Shown here piece by piece: positions 19,135 through 28,280 of a DNA stretch of 59,488 bases (position 1 is the stretch's first letter; every line of letters starts with the position of its first letter). Under the pieces are notes generated by a model. The model did not search any database. It saw only the letters and a list, made by a program, of their open reading frames with translations, and was not told the DNA's origin. A program made the translations under genes and the position numbers. The DNA is taken from positions 1 to 59,488 of the forward strand of contig OMJM01000080.1 in assembly GCA_900299345.1 (NCBI GenBank). Direction: 5' to 3'. This DNA is from a bacterium (GTDB lineage Bacteria > Fibrobacterota > Fibrobacteria > UBA11236).

Positions 19135-20021
19135 TCCGAATTTTTTTCCATTCCGCGCCACTCTTTCTTTGCGCGGCAGTCTGCTTTTCATCTGCAGAGA
19201 TCGAAGACGTCCGCCAGGATTATGCGTTCTTGGAATTTGAATCGTACCCCAAATTCGGAAGCACATCGTCGAGTAATCAAAATTCGTCACATTACTGGCG
19301 AATGGCGGACCAAATATCCTTTCCAGTAGCGCACCTGGGTTCGCATTTACTCTTCGGGTCCTTCAAAAACACATTGATAAGTCGGGACATCGTCTATCAA
19401 AATCAGATGCTCAATGATGGGTTGTTGCAACGTTATTGGATGGCGGGAGGGATTCTGTTGAAAAACACCCCCCGGGAAACTTCAAGTTTCATGGCCGCAG
19501 CAGGCTTGAACAGCGATTTTGCGGATCTCGGACCGAAGGATTGGAACAGTGAATGGATTTACACGCACGCCATCCAGTTCACGCCTCGTTTCAGGGCGGG
19601 TTTGGGTCTGGATATGCAGCAATTTTCCGGAAGATTCTTTCGGGGGCAAATACTGGATTATTTCGTGTTTTACCCGTTGATTTTCATCGATTGGCGACTG
19701 ATGCAAAACACAAAGTTCATCTGGGATGCCGACTATCTTGAATTGCGTCAATTTGTGGGGAACAAGCTGGCATTGACCGCAGGATTGCGGTTCAATCTTG
19801 AATTCTTTGCGTTAAAGAATGATGCCAGTTATGCCTACCAAAGCACGGGTGCGGAAGCAGGAGCTCAATATTCCCTGGGCCAGCATTTCTATTTGCGTCT
19901 GAAGTACAAAGAGTTGCTGATCGGACGGGAAATGATGATCGCGCCCCACGATCAAGCTTTGCATCAGACATGGATTCACTCCGGCAGGAGCATCCGTCTT
20001 AACCTGGCTTATGGGATGTAA
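19131..20021 (+). CDS. Exported outer-membrane-barrel-like protein
   Basis: A hypothetical protein of 296 residues from a TTG at 19131, which overlaps the preceding stop. The start gives a signal peptide (IRIFFHSAPLFLCAAVCFSSA). The remainder alternates polar and hydrophobic/aromatic residues in short stretches typical of beta-barrels, ending LNLAYGM. It may resemble DUF6268-type barrels, but this is not certain. Coupling to a lipid-modifying enzyme gene suggests an envelope role. Confidence 0.6.
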   Translation: MIRIFFHSAPLFLCAAVCFSSAEIEDVRQDYAFLEFESYPKFGSTSSSNQNSSHYWRMADQISFPVAHLGSHLLFGSFKNTLISRDIVYQNQMLNDGLLQRYWMAGGILLKNTPRETSSFMAAAGLNSDFADLGPKDWNSEWIYTHAIQFTPRFRAGLGLDMQQFSGRFFRGQILDYFVFYPLIFIDWRLMQNTKFIWDADYLELRQFVGNKLALTAGLRFNLEFFALKNDASYAYQSTGAEAGAQYSLGQHFYLRLKYKELLIGREMMIAPHDQALHQTWIHSGRSIRLNLAYGM

Positions 20022-20024
20022 GTC

Positions 20025-21878
20025 TTAAACAGCAGCGGCTGCAATGGGAGCCGCGTTCACAGATACGGGCTGAACGCTCAACCAAAGCTCCTCAAGCCGC
20101 AACGATTGTGTCGCGATCTCGGTGGCAAGGGAAGCGATATTTTCTCCCGGCATGCCGTTGGCGGTCAGCATGGGACCGTAATAGGCCATTCCGGCTTCGA
20201 GATTTTCCTTGAACTCACGGAGATAATCCATGCCGGGATCCCCCGATTCCACGTGCCGAGTGGCCAGTTTCTCGAAGTAATTCACGTACAGCAATAAGTC
20301 CTTGGCGAACATGTGCGGCCGGTTTTCAGGAACGAGATTCGGACCAATGCCGTAAATATGTGCCGCCATTTCGCGCAGGGAATACTGGCGGTCGAAGTAA
20401 GCGATATTCGGGCCTGGACACACCGATACCGGCTGGCTGTCTTTCATCTCATCAAGTTCGATCAACGCGCCGTTGGCGAGTTGATCGCAGATACACTGCT
20501 TGGCGTAAACCTTTTGCACAATGGGATCGGGACTGCTCAAAGGGGGAGCCACATCGTAACCTAGAGACTTGAGCTTGAGGCCCTGATATTCCTTGGACGC
20601 GGTGCAAATGGGCTTTTCCGTAAACTCACGATTTGAGACCAGGTAACCCTTGGGGCACGGAGAGCCGGGACGCCCTTCTTCAATGCGTTTGTTCGTCCAC
20701 TGCTCGGACGTGGAATTGCGCAGGTTGTTGAACAAAATTCCCAACGGCGAGGCTTCACTTTGATAAAGCTGATCTTCGCCCGCTTCCGCGAGTTGTTTGC
20801 GGGTGGCATCATCCAACGCCGTGACTTCAGGGACGAGCAGGAAGGGGCTGGCCCAGCCGGTGGCATCCAACCCATAGGAATCCATCAAGCGGCGCATTTC
20901 ACCGTTGTTGCCAATGCCACCCTGCGCCGTCACAAAGATGTGCCGGTTGCGACGTGTTTCAGAATAGGTCCAACCTTTTTTGCGATAGTAGTTGTCGATC
21001 AACGGTTCGAACATCTCCGGAAATTTTTCCCGGTTGTCTTTGAATTCCTGTAAGATGGGTCCCATGAGGAAACCATCCGAAGCAAAGGCATGGCCGCCAC
21101 AGTTCAAGGCGGATTCGATGCGGAATTCCCGTACCTCAACACCCTTCTTGGCTAGAAATTTTCCCTGAATCATGCTGGAGCGGTAATCCGTCACCTTGAG
21201 TATGATTCCCTTTTTCGGGGGTTCACCGTTTTGCGAATAGAAGTCCGGGAATTGTTCGAGATAGCCGTACAAGGTGGGATTGATGCCCGCGCTGAAAACC
21301 ATGCTACCCCGCGCCTTGGACATGGCAAAACCACGCAAGGCGGCTTTCGCGTCGCTGAATTCGGTGGGCAGCGGTGCGCCGTCTTTTCCGTAGGGCAGGC
21401 GATCCAATTTTGTCATGATGTTAACATCAATGGTGCCAGGTACAATCGCTTTGTTCAATTCTTCTTCGAGGGCAGCTTTCTCATTGGCGCCTGCGGCAAG
21501 CCAGCATTCGTACAAGGCGCGAACAGGAGAATCTGGGGGAAGCAGTTCAAAGTATTTGGACTTGTCGTTGCCGGGCTCAAACGGCATCTTGCGCAAATCT
21601 TCGATCTGTGAATCCACCTCATCCTGAACCATGTTCAGGTAGGCCGTAATACGGGCCGCCCGGGCATCAGGATGGCTCTGTGGGATGGGTTCAAAGGGCA
21701 GGCCCTTTTCCTTGCAGTAATGCTTGCGGATGCGCTCAATCAGAATATCGTCCACCAACGACGCGACGGAATTAATGCCGAACCGCGCAACGCGCAGGGC
21801 TGTGTCGATGGTGAATCCAGTCCCCATGACGGGGATGTGGAAACTATGGTGGGTTTGATACGCGGTATTCTGGATCAT
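20025..21878 (-). CDS. Conserved protein of unknown function, possible FMN/TIM-barrel type
   Basis: A 617-residue cytoplasmic protein without signal peptide or membrane helices. The opening FHIPVMGTGFTIDTALRVARFG and the later FVTAQGGIGNNGEM recall TIM-barrel flavoproteins such as nitronate monooxygenase or the glutamate synthase FMN domain. Other notable segments are NCGGHAFASDG and a cysteine-rich C-terminal part (CPKG, PICTASKEY, QCICDQLANG, VCPGPN) that could bind metal or an Fe-S cluster. The stop is 3 nt from the convergent barrel gene. The function is not known. Confidence 0.55.
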   Translation of the reverse strand: MIQNTAYQTHHSFHIPVMGTGFTIDTALRVARFGINSVASLVDDILIERIRKHYCKEKGLPFEPIPQSHPDARAARITAYLNMVQDEVDSQIEDLRKMPFEPGNDKSKYFELLPPDSPVRALYECWLAAGANEKAALEEELNKAIVPGTIDVNIMTKLDRLPYGKDGAPLPTEFSDAKAALRGFAMSKARGSMVFSAGINPTLYGYLEQFPDFYSQNGEPPKKGIILKVTDYRSSMIQGKFLAKKGVEVREFRIESALNCGGHAFASDGFLMGPILQEFKDNREKFPEMFEPLIDNYYRKKGWTYSETRRNRHIFVTAQGGIGNNGEMRRLMDSYGLDATGWASPFLLVPEVTALDDATRKQLAEAGEDQLYQSEASPLGILFNNLRNSTSEQWTNKRIEEGRPGSPCPKGYLVSNREFTEKPICTASKEYQGLKLKSLGYDVAPPLSSPDPIVQKVYAKQCICDQLANGALIELDEMKDSQPVSVCPGPNIAYFDRQYSLREMAAHIYGIGPNLVPENRPHMFAKDLLLYVNYFEKLATRHVESGDPGMDYLREFKENLEAGMAYYGPMLTANGMPGENIASLATEIATQSLRLEELWLSVQPVSVNAAPIAAAAV

Positions 21879-21973
21879 GACGGGACATATTGTAGGAACT
21901 GCCCCCTCGAAAAACCGCGAAATTCTTGTAAAATCGTGTCAGGAACCCTGTAATTCCATGAATTTAAACGAGT

Positions 21974-23545
21974 TCAATTTACATGGAATTTATTGAACGA
22001 TAATTTCGGAAAATTCTTCTCGACCGTTTGCAATCGAAACTCGTTGGGACACAAATAAACGAGGTTGCCTTTTTTGTCCTGCGCCATGTCGAAACTGTGC
22101 TCGGAACGGAACGCTGCCAGTTCCGTGGCATCCCCGTTGACCCAACGTGCCTGATAAATCGTGGCCGGTTCAAAACGGCATTTGGCCCCGTACTCTTCCT
22201 CAAGCCGGAACTTGAGCACATCGAATTGCAGTACTCCGACGACACCTAGCACGGGAATGGGGCCGCTGAGCGGCAGGAAAAGCTGGGTGGCGCCCTCCTC
22301 TGACAGCTGGTTCAAACCCTGCTGCAATTGCTTGCTCTTGAGTGGGTCTTCGAGATAAACCTTGCAGAAGTGTTCCGGCGCAAAGTCCGGGATGCCTTCG
22401 AAGGACAGATTCTCGGATTCGGACAGCGTATCGCTGATGTTGTACAGGCCGGGATCGTGGATGCCAATGATGTCTCCGGCATAAGATTCGTCCAGTACGG
22501 TACGATCATTGGCGAGCAGGGCCGTGGGAGCTGCCAGACGTACTTGTCGTCCCGTGCGGCAATGGGTCACCTTGCTGCCGCGCGAGAATTTTCCGGAGCA
22601 GACACGGATGAAGGCAATGCGATCGCGATGCTTGGGATCGGTATTGGCCTGAATCTTGAAAACAAAACCGGTGAAACACGGTTCGACTGCACTCACTTCA
22701 CGTTCCTTGGCATGGCGCGGCAAAGGTGCCGGGGCAACAGCCACAAAACTGTCGAGCAGATGCTTGACACCGAAATTGTTGATGGCCGAACCGAAATACA
22801 CCGGCGCCTGTTCCCCGTTCAGGTATTTCTCGCGGTCGAAAGGCTCGGTTGCGCCCAGCGCCAGCTCGGCGTGGTCACGGAATTCAGCGAGGTATTTGGC
22901 ATCGAACCATTCGTCGAGTTTAGGATCGTGGATGCTTTGGACCTTGCGGATTTCACTTTCTTCGGCGTCCGGTTGGAACAGATGCACAGAGTTGTCGATG
23001 AAGGAATAAACCCCCTGAAACATCTTGCCGTTGCCGATGGGCATGGTACGCGGAGCGCAGCGTACTCCAAGGATGCGCTCGACTTCATCCATCAAGGCCA
23101 GTGGATCAAGGGCATCGCGGTCCATCTTGTTCATGAACACGGTGATGGGTGTCTTGCGGAGACGGCACACTTCCATGAGCTTGATGGTCTGTGGCTCCAC
23201 GCCTTTGGCAGAGTCGATGAGGACCAAGGCAGAATCCACGGCCGTGAGGGCCCGGTAAGTGTCTTCGCAGAAATCTTGGTGACCTGGCGTGTCCACGAGG
23301 TTGATTTGGCAGTTGCTGTAGGGAAAGGATAAAACGGATGAGGACACGGAAATCCCGCGCTGCTGTTCGATTTTCATCCAGTCCGATGTGGTGAATTTCT
23401 TGCCTGCCTTGGCGCGCACGTGGCCGGCTTCACGGATCACCCCACCATACCACAGGAATTTTTCGGTGATGGTGGTCTTACCCGCGTCCGGGTGGCTGAC
23501 GATGGCAAAAGTCCGTCGCCGCAGGATTTCTTCTTCGAGGGTCAT
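21974..23545 (-). CDS. prfC: Peptide chain release factor 3
   Basis: GTPase that removes RF1/RF2 from the ribosome after termination. It is 523 residues from the ATG at 23545 (MTLEEEILRRR); longer in-frame starts run into the divergent pepF start. GTPase motifs are SHPDAGKTT, the switch II sequence DTPGHQDF and NKMDRDALDP. The RF3-specific C-terminal half includes GVVGVLQFDVLKFRLEEEY. Full length for the family. Confidence 0.96.
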   Translation of the reverse strand: MTLEEEILRRRTFAIVSHPDAGKTTITEKFLWYGGVIREAGHVRAKAGKKFTTSDWMKIEQQRGISVSSSVLSFPYSNCQINLVDTPGHQDFCEDTYRALTAVDSALVLIDSAKGVEPQTIKLMEVCRLRKTPITVFMNKMDRDALDPLALMDEVERILGVRCAPRTMPIGNGKMFQGVYSFIDNSVHLFQPDAEESEIRKVQSIHDPKLDEWFDAKYLAEFRDHAELALGATEPFDREKYLNGEQAPVYFGSAINNFGVKHLLDSFVAVAPAPLPRHAKEREVSAVEPCFTGFVFKIQANTDPKHRDRIAFIRVCSGKFSRGSKVTHCRTGRQVRLAAPTALLANDRTVLDESYAGDIIGIHDPGLYNISDTLSESENLSFEGIPDFAPEHFCKVYLEDPLKSKQLQQGLNQLSEEGATQLFLPLSGPIPVLGVVGVLQFDVLKFRLEEEYGAKCRFEPATIYQARWVNGDATELAAFRSEHSFDMAQDKKGNLVYLCPNEFRLQTVEKNFPKLSFNKFHVN

Positions 23546-23593
23546 GAAGGAGGTCAAAGGTAGCAAGGATGGCCTTGTTAAATTGTGTTTCCC

Positions 23594-25336
23594 ATGATTG
23601 CTCCTGTCTCCCCCGCCCCACAAAACTGGAAACAAAAAGCTGCAAGGCCCTCACCGGATTATCCGCGCCGTTTCGTGCCCCAATCCATCGATCTCGGTGA
23701 CTGGGATATGCAGCGGCCGCTGTGGGAGGAATTGCAGAACCGCTCGTTGCCGGATGCCGTTGCGTTGGGGAAATGGATTGCGGATTGGAACGAGCTTTCC
23801 GATGCCGTGGGTGAGGAATCTTCCCGTCGATACATCGACATGACGTGTTATACGCAGGATCCGGAAAAAGAGGCGGCGTATCTCAAATTCGTAGAGGAAA
23901 TAGAACCCAAATTGGCTCCCATTGGAGACGCCTTGAATCGCAAGCTCGTGGAGCATCCCGGCGTTTCAGGATTGCCCAAAGACTACGCGCCCTGGTTGCG
24001 TTCTGTGAAAACAGGCATTGAGTTGTTCCGTGAAGAAAACATCTCGATCCATACCGAGTTGGCGAAGCTCTCGCAGAGCTATCAAAAGATCATGGGCGAC
24101 ATGACGGTCGAATGGGAAGGACAGACTCGGACCTTGAGCCAGATGTCTACCCTGCTTCAAGAGCCCGACCGTTCCGTGCGCGAAGCCGCATGGCGAAAAA
24201 TTGCGGAGAGACGGTTGCAAGAGCGCGAGCGACTCGATTCATTGTTCGACCAGATGCTTGTGTTGCGTCGAAAGATTGCGGATAACCTCGGTATGGATTA
24301 CATCAGCTACACCTTCAAAGGCAATTTGCGCGATTATACCCCCACTGATTGCCAACGCTTTCATGAGGCTGTCGAAAAAGCCGTGGTTCCAGTGTATCGC
24401 GAGGCATTGGAAGAACGGCGCAAATCCCTTGGACTGGAAAAGCTGAGACCATGGGATTTCAACTGTGATCCTCTGGGTCGCCCTCCACTCAAGCCCTTTC
24501 AAGGTTCTCAGGAATTAATAGATGGCGTCGGACGCATCTTTGAAAAGCTTGATCCAGAACTCGCCGCCATGTTCGATGTGCTGCGAGAGCATGGTCTCAT
24601 GGATTTGGAAAACCGTGTGGGCAAGGCTCCGGGTGGATATCAAAGCAGCCTGACCGAGGTGCGCCTCCCCTTTATCTTCATGAATGCGGTGGGGTTGAAC
24701 GACGACGTATTCACTTTGCTGCACGAAAGCGGCCATTCCTTCCATTATCTCTTGTCCCGCGATCAAACTTTGCCCTTCAATCGCAGCGCTCCCATGGAAT
24801 TTTGCGAAGTGGCCTCCATGTCCATGGAACGACTCGGAGCCAGATTTCTCGGTGAATTCTACCAGCCGGATGAAATCAAGCGTTCCATACGGGTTGAGGA
24901 TGAAGAAGTCTTTCGTCTCTTGCCGTGGGTTGCCACTGTCGATGCATTTCAGCATTGGATCTACTCGACACCGCATACTTCAGAGCAACGCCGCGACCAA
25001 TGGCTGACGTTGGATAAACGTTTCGGCCCGGATGTGGATTGGACCGGCATTGAAGAATTCAGGGGATACGCCTGGCATCGTCAGCTGCACATCTTTGAAT
25101 ATCCGTTCTACTACATCGAGTACGGCATCGCCCAGCTCGGTGCACTGCAAGTCTGGAGTCGTTCTTTGGATAATCCATCCGAGGCGCTGAAGCTTTACAA
25201 GCATGGACTCTCAGTGGGTGGAACCCGTGGGTTGGCGGATCTTTTTGCCGCGACAGGATTGTGTTTTGACATGGGTGAAGCCGCGATTCGTCCATTGATT
25301 GAGAAGGTCAAACAAGAATGGCGGAGCGTGGTTTGA
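23594..25336 (+). CDS. pepF: M3 family oligoendopeptidase
   Basis: Cytosolic zinc oligopeptidase of about 580 residues, the size of PepF-type enzymes. The HExxH motif is HESGH at residues 377-381, and the third ligand is in the EFCEVASMSME segment about 25 residues on. The ATG at 23594 is preferred over the GTG at 23585. The stop overlaps the ATG of the following M20 peptidase gene (TGATG). This suggests a peptide-degradation operon that also contains the ThiO-like oxidase. Confidence 0.92.
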   Translation: MIAPVSPAPQNWKQKAARPSPDYPRRFVPQSIDLGDWDMQRPLWEELQNRSLPDAVALGKWIADWNELSDAVGEESSRRYIDMTCYTQDPEKEAAYLKFVEEIEPKLAPIGDALNRKLVEHPGVSGLPKDYAPWLRSVKTGIELFREENISIHTELAKLSQSYQKIMGDMTVEWEGQTRTLSQMSTLLQEPDRSVREAAWRKIAERRLQERERLDSLFDQMLVLRRKIADNLGMDYISYTFKGNLRDYTPTDCQRFHEAVEKAVVPVYREALEERRKSLGLEKLRPWDFNCDPLGRPPLKPFQGSQELIDGVGRIFEKLDPELAAMFDVLREHGLMDLENRVGKAPGGYQSSLTEVRLPFIFMNAVGLNDDVFTLLHESGHSFHYLLSRDQTLPFNRSAPMEFCEVASMSMERLGARFLGEFYQPDEIKRSIRVEDEEVFRLLPWVATVDAFQHWIYSTPHTSEQRRDQWLTLDKRFGPDVDWTGIEEFRGYAWHRQLHIFEYPFYYIEYGIAQLGALQVWSRSLDNPSEALKLYKHGLSVGGTRGLADLFAATGLCFDMGEAAIRPLIEKVKQEWRSVV

Positions 25337-26727
25337 TGACTCCGCGCGATCAAGCGATTGCCCATTACGATGCGCATCGTCCGGGACACTTGGAATCATT
25401 GAAGAAATTGGTCCGGATTCCCAGCGTCAGTTTTTCGGGTTATGATCCGGAGAATGTGCGCGCATCCGCAAAGGCAACGGCTCAATGGCTGCGCGATTCC
25501 GGGTTGCATAATGTTGAAATCTGGGAACTACCTGACACCTACCCCTCGGTGTATGGTGAATGGTTGGGCGCCAAAGACGCACCCACGGTGCTACTGTACG
25601 CCCATCACGATGTTCAGCCACCTCTTCGCGAGGCATTGTGGAATTCGCCCCCCTTCGAACCGACGGAACGCAACGGCCGTTTATACGGTCGCGGCAGTGC
25701 GGACGACAAGGCCGGAATCGCCGTGCATGCGGCTTCGATTGCGGCATGGCTGAAGACGGCAGGAAATCTTCCGGTGAACGTGAAAGTGTTGATTGAAGGC
25801 GAAGAGGAAATCGGAAGTCCCAACCTGACGGCTTATCTGAAGCATTACAAGGACCGCCTGCGTTGCGATTACATGGTGCTCACCGATTGCGCCAATTACG
25901 ACACTGGAAAACCCAGTCTTACCACCAGTCTGCGTGGGTTGGTGACTTTGGAGATCACTGTTTCAGCGCTGAACTCACCCCTGCACTCCGGCATGTGGGG
26001 CGGCCCCATTCCTGATCCCGTGTCAGGTCTATGCAAAATGCTCGCGAGTCTGACAAATGAAAAAGGCCGTGTTGCTGTTTCCGGTTTGATGGATGCAGTC
26101 GTTCCACCCTCCAAAAGCGAACTTGACGATTTCCGTGCCCTTGGCATGTCTGAAAAGATCTTCCGTGAACAATCCGGTGTACTTGACGGTGTGAGGCTCT
26201 TCGCGGAGAATGAAGAATTACTCGTCCAACTCTGGCGTCAACCCGCCATTTCCATCAACGCCTTTCGGGCTGGAGGAAGTGGCGCGGTGGGCAATGTGTT
26301 GATGGACTCCGCGTGGGCGCGCATCGGCTTACGTCTTGCACCCGGAATGGATCCGGAAGTTTGTACGCGCATGCTGACAGACCACCTTCAAAAAACCTGT
26401 CCTTGGGGTTTGAAGTCTGAAATTGTTCCCGAACAAGGGGCCAAGCCTTGGAAGACCTCCCCGGATCATCCGGTGTTTGAAGTGGCTAAGAAAAGTCTGA
26501 CGCGGGGCTACGGCAGTGACGCCGTCTGCATCGGTTGCGGAGGGACGATTCCGTTCGTGGATCAATTCACCGGGATTTTGGGCGACATTCCGGCACTGCT
26601 GGTCGGAATTGAAGATCCGCGCACCAACGCCCACTCCGAAAACGAGTCGCTGGATTTGGGAGACTTCGACAAGGCCGTGCGTTCTCAGATTCATTTTTTT
26701 GCTGACCTCGCCGAATCCGGTTTATGA
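25336..26727 (+). CDS. M20 family dipeptidase
   Basis: Metallopeptidase of 463 residues with the M20 signatures YAHHDVQP (metal His and catalytic Asp), GRGSADDKAG (bridging Asp) and EGEEEIGS (catalytic Glu and ligand Glu). The dimerisation-domain insertion is in the middle (SGMWGGPIPDP). It belongs to the dipeptidase/CNDP-like branch. The start overlaps the pepF stop, and the stop overlaps the next ATG (ATGA). Confidence 0.92.
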   Translation: MTPRDQAIAHYDAHRPGHLESLKKLVRIPSVSFSGYDPENVRASAKATAQWLRDSGLHNVEIWELPDTYPSVYGEWLGAKDAPTVLLYAHHDVQPPLREALWNSPPFEPTERNGRLYGRGSADDKAGIAVHAASIAAWLKTAGNLPVNVKVLIEGEEEIGSPNLTAYLKHYKDRLRCDYMVLTDCANYDTGKPSLTTSLRGLVTLEITVSALNSPLHSGMWGGPIPDPVSGLCKMLASLTNEKGRVAVSGLMDAVVPPSKSELDDFRALGMSEKIFREQSGVLDGVRLFAENEELLVQLWRQPAISINAFRAGGSGAVGNVLMDSAWARIGLRLAPGMDPEVCTRMLTDHLQKTCPWGLKSEIVPEQGAKPWKTSPDHPVFEVAKKSLTRGYGSDAVCIGCGGTIPFVDQFTGILGDIPALLVGIEDPRTNAHSENESLDLGDFDKAVRSQIHFFADLAESGL

Positions 26728-27839
26728 ATTGCGATCTCGCCATTCTGGGCGGCGGGATCATGGGGCTTGCCTCCGCCGTGGAAGAAGCTCGGCGTGGCAA
26801 AAAGATCGTGGTACTCGACCCAAACCCTGTGGGACATAAGGCCTCATGGGCTGCCGCAGGAATTCTTGTGGCACGCGGCGGTTTATTGGGTCGTTCTCCC
26901 TTACGGGAATTCTACCTGCGTTCGCTCTATGGCTATCCGGAATGGATCGCCGGGATAGAGAAGGAATCCGGAAAATCTGTTGCCTATGAACGCTGTGGCG
27001 ACTACCAGATATTTCCTGCAGACAACGCGGAATCCATACGAAGAATCCAGGCACGGGAACGGCAATTGACACGGGATAGAGCCACGAGATATTCCGTAGA
27101 AGATGTGCTACCCGATTTTCTGCGTCGTCATTCCAAACTCGAAAAGGTTCGCGTCTTTTACTTTCCGGATGAGTCGCGGGTGAACAACCGGATCTTGCTG
27201 GAGGCCTTGGAAGCCGCTGCTCGCAAGCTTGGCGTGGAATTTCTCCCGCATAAACCCATAATGTGGTCTGTCACCGGCAGAGGTTCGGATTTGTCGGGGA
27301 CGGGCTGGAATGTGCAGGCAAAAAAGGTGCTCGTTGGGGCCGGGGCTTGGTGCAACGATGCGCTTTCGCTTTTGGGCCTTTCCGTTTCCATGACTCCCGT
27401 GAAGGGTCAGCTGGCCATGCTGTATGATTTTCACGGTGGGCGGGAAATGATCCATTGCGAGGAAAACTTTTACCTAATACCGCGCGATGGAAAATTGATT
27501 GCGGGCGCCACGACGGAACTTGGAACGTGGGAAGACGGCTTTGATGAAACGGGTGACCTGCATTTGGGCGGGATGTTGAATCGGTTTTTCCCCGACGTGA
27601 AACCGGAGTGGGTCGAAAGTTGGAGCGGTCTCCGCCCACGTACCGGGGATCGACTGCCGCTCATGGGATGGATTGACAAGACGGCGGGAATCGCCATTTG
27701 CACGGGACATTATAAAAGTGGAATCAGCATGGCTCCATTGGCTGCCAGATGCATGTCCGCCTTGCTCAACAACGAGCGTCCAACTGAAAAACTTGAGGCA
27801 TTTTCCCCGTGGCGTTCCACGGGGATGAAAAAACTTTAA
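26724..27839 (+). CDS. thiO: FAD-dependent oxidase, glycine oxidase (ThiO)-like
   Basis: A 371-residue D-amino-acid-oxidase-superfamily protein. The FAD-binding motif GGGIMGLAS is near residue 9, and the C-terminal LRPRTGDRLPLMG and TGHYKSGISMAP match ThiO (glycine to the imine needed for thiazole synthesis). No thiamine gene lies nearby, so the alternative is a peptidase-linked amino acid oxidase. Translation is coupled to the M20 gene (ATGA). It is convergent with the small secreted protein gene. Confidence 0.75.
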   Translation: MNCDLAILGGGIMGLASAVEEARRGKKIVVLDPNPVGHKASWAAAGILVARGGLLGRSPLREFYLRSLYGYPEWIAGIEKESGKSVAYERCGDYQIFPADNAESIRRIQARERQLTRDRATRYSVEDVLPDFLRRHSKLEKVRVFYFPDESRVNNRILLEALEAAARKLGVEFLPHKPIMWSVTGRGSDLSGTGWNVQAKKVLVGAGAWCNDALSLLGLSVSMTPVKGQLAMLYDFHGGREMIHCEENFYLIPRDGKLIAGATTELGTWEDGFDETGDLHLGGMLNRFFPDVKPEWVESWSGLRPRTGDRLPLMGWIDKTAGIAICTGHYKSGISMAPLAARCMSALLNNERPTEKLEAFSPWRSTGMKKL

Positions 27840-27844
27840 ATCGT

Positions 27845-28270
27845 TTACTTCGTTTTTCCGGTCTTGCCTTGTGTGGCCTTCTGTGACGACACATCGGTTG
27901 CATTGGCCATGCAATCGCAATTCATCAAAACGGTGCCAGCGGGACATTCCGTGGGATCGGTGATTTTGCAGTCCACCTTCGCAGTGGAGCCGGTTTTCTT
28001 GTTGACCGTGGGCAGAACTCTGCTTGATGAGGATTCGTCCTTGCCGGAATCAACCTCGACAATACCGGAGGCCGGGCGCCCCTTTGCATCGACCTCCCGG
28101 TGAAAACCTGCGGTCGACGAATCATTCTGACCCGCATTGCCAGAATCCTGTGGCGCCGCCATTCCTGATTTTGTCCTCAGGTTGCTGCGGGAAGTGGAGA
28201 TTCCCGCGGCGGAGACAAAGGCAACGACAGACAACGTCAGGAACGCGACTGGAAAAATGTTCTTTCTCAT
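27845..28270 (-). CDS. Small secreted protein with four clustered cysteines
   Basis: A 141-residue protein with a signal peptide (MRKNIFPVAFLTLSVVAFVSAAG) and a low-complexity Ser/Lys/Asp-rich body. A compact C-terminal segment carries four cysteines (KVDCKITDPTECPAG and MNCDCMANAT). An AAGGGGGA site precedes the ATG. The early SRSNLRTKSG resembles SRSNVSNNK of the neighbouring small secreted protein, suggesting common origin. It is the last gene of the leftward cluster. Function unknown. Confidence 0.65.
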   Translation of the reverse strand: MRKNIFPVAFLTLSVVAFVSAAGISTSRSNLRTKSGMAAPQDSGNAGQNDSSTAGFHREVDAKGRPASGIVEVDSGKDESSSSRVLPTVNKKTGSTAKVDCKITDPTECPAGTVLMNCDCMANATDVSSQKATQGKTGKTK

Positions 28271-28280
28271 TTCATCCCCC

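Noticed and set aside
22328-23332. 334-codon plus-strand frame opposite prfC
   Set aside because: Antisense to a complete RF3 gene and without recognisable motifs.
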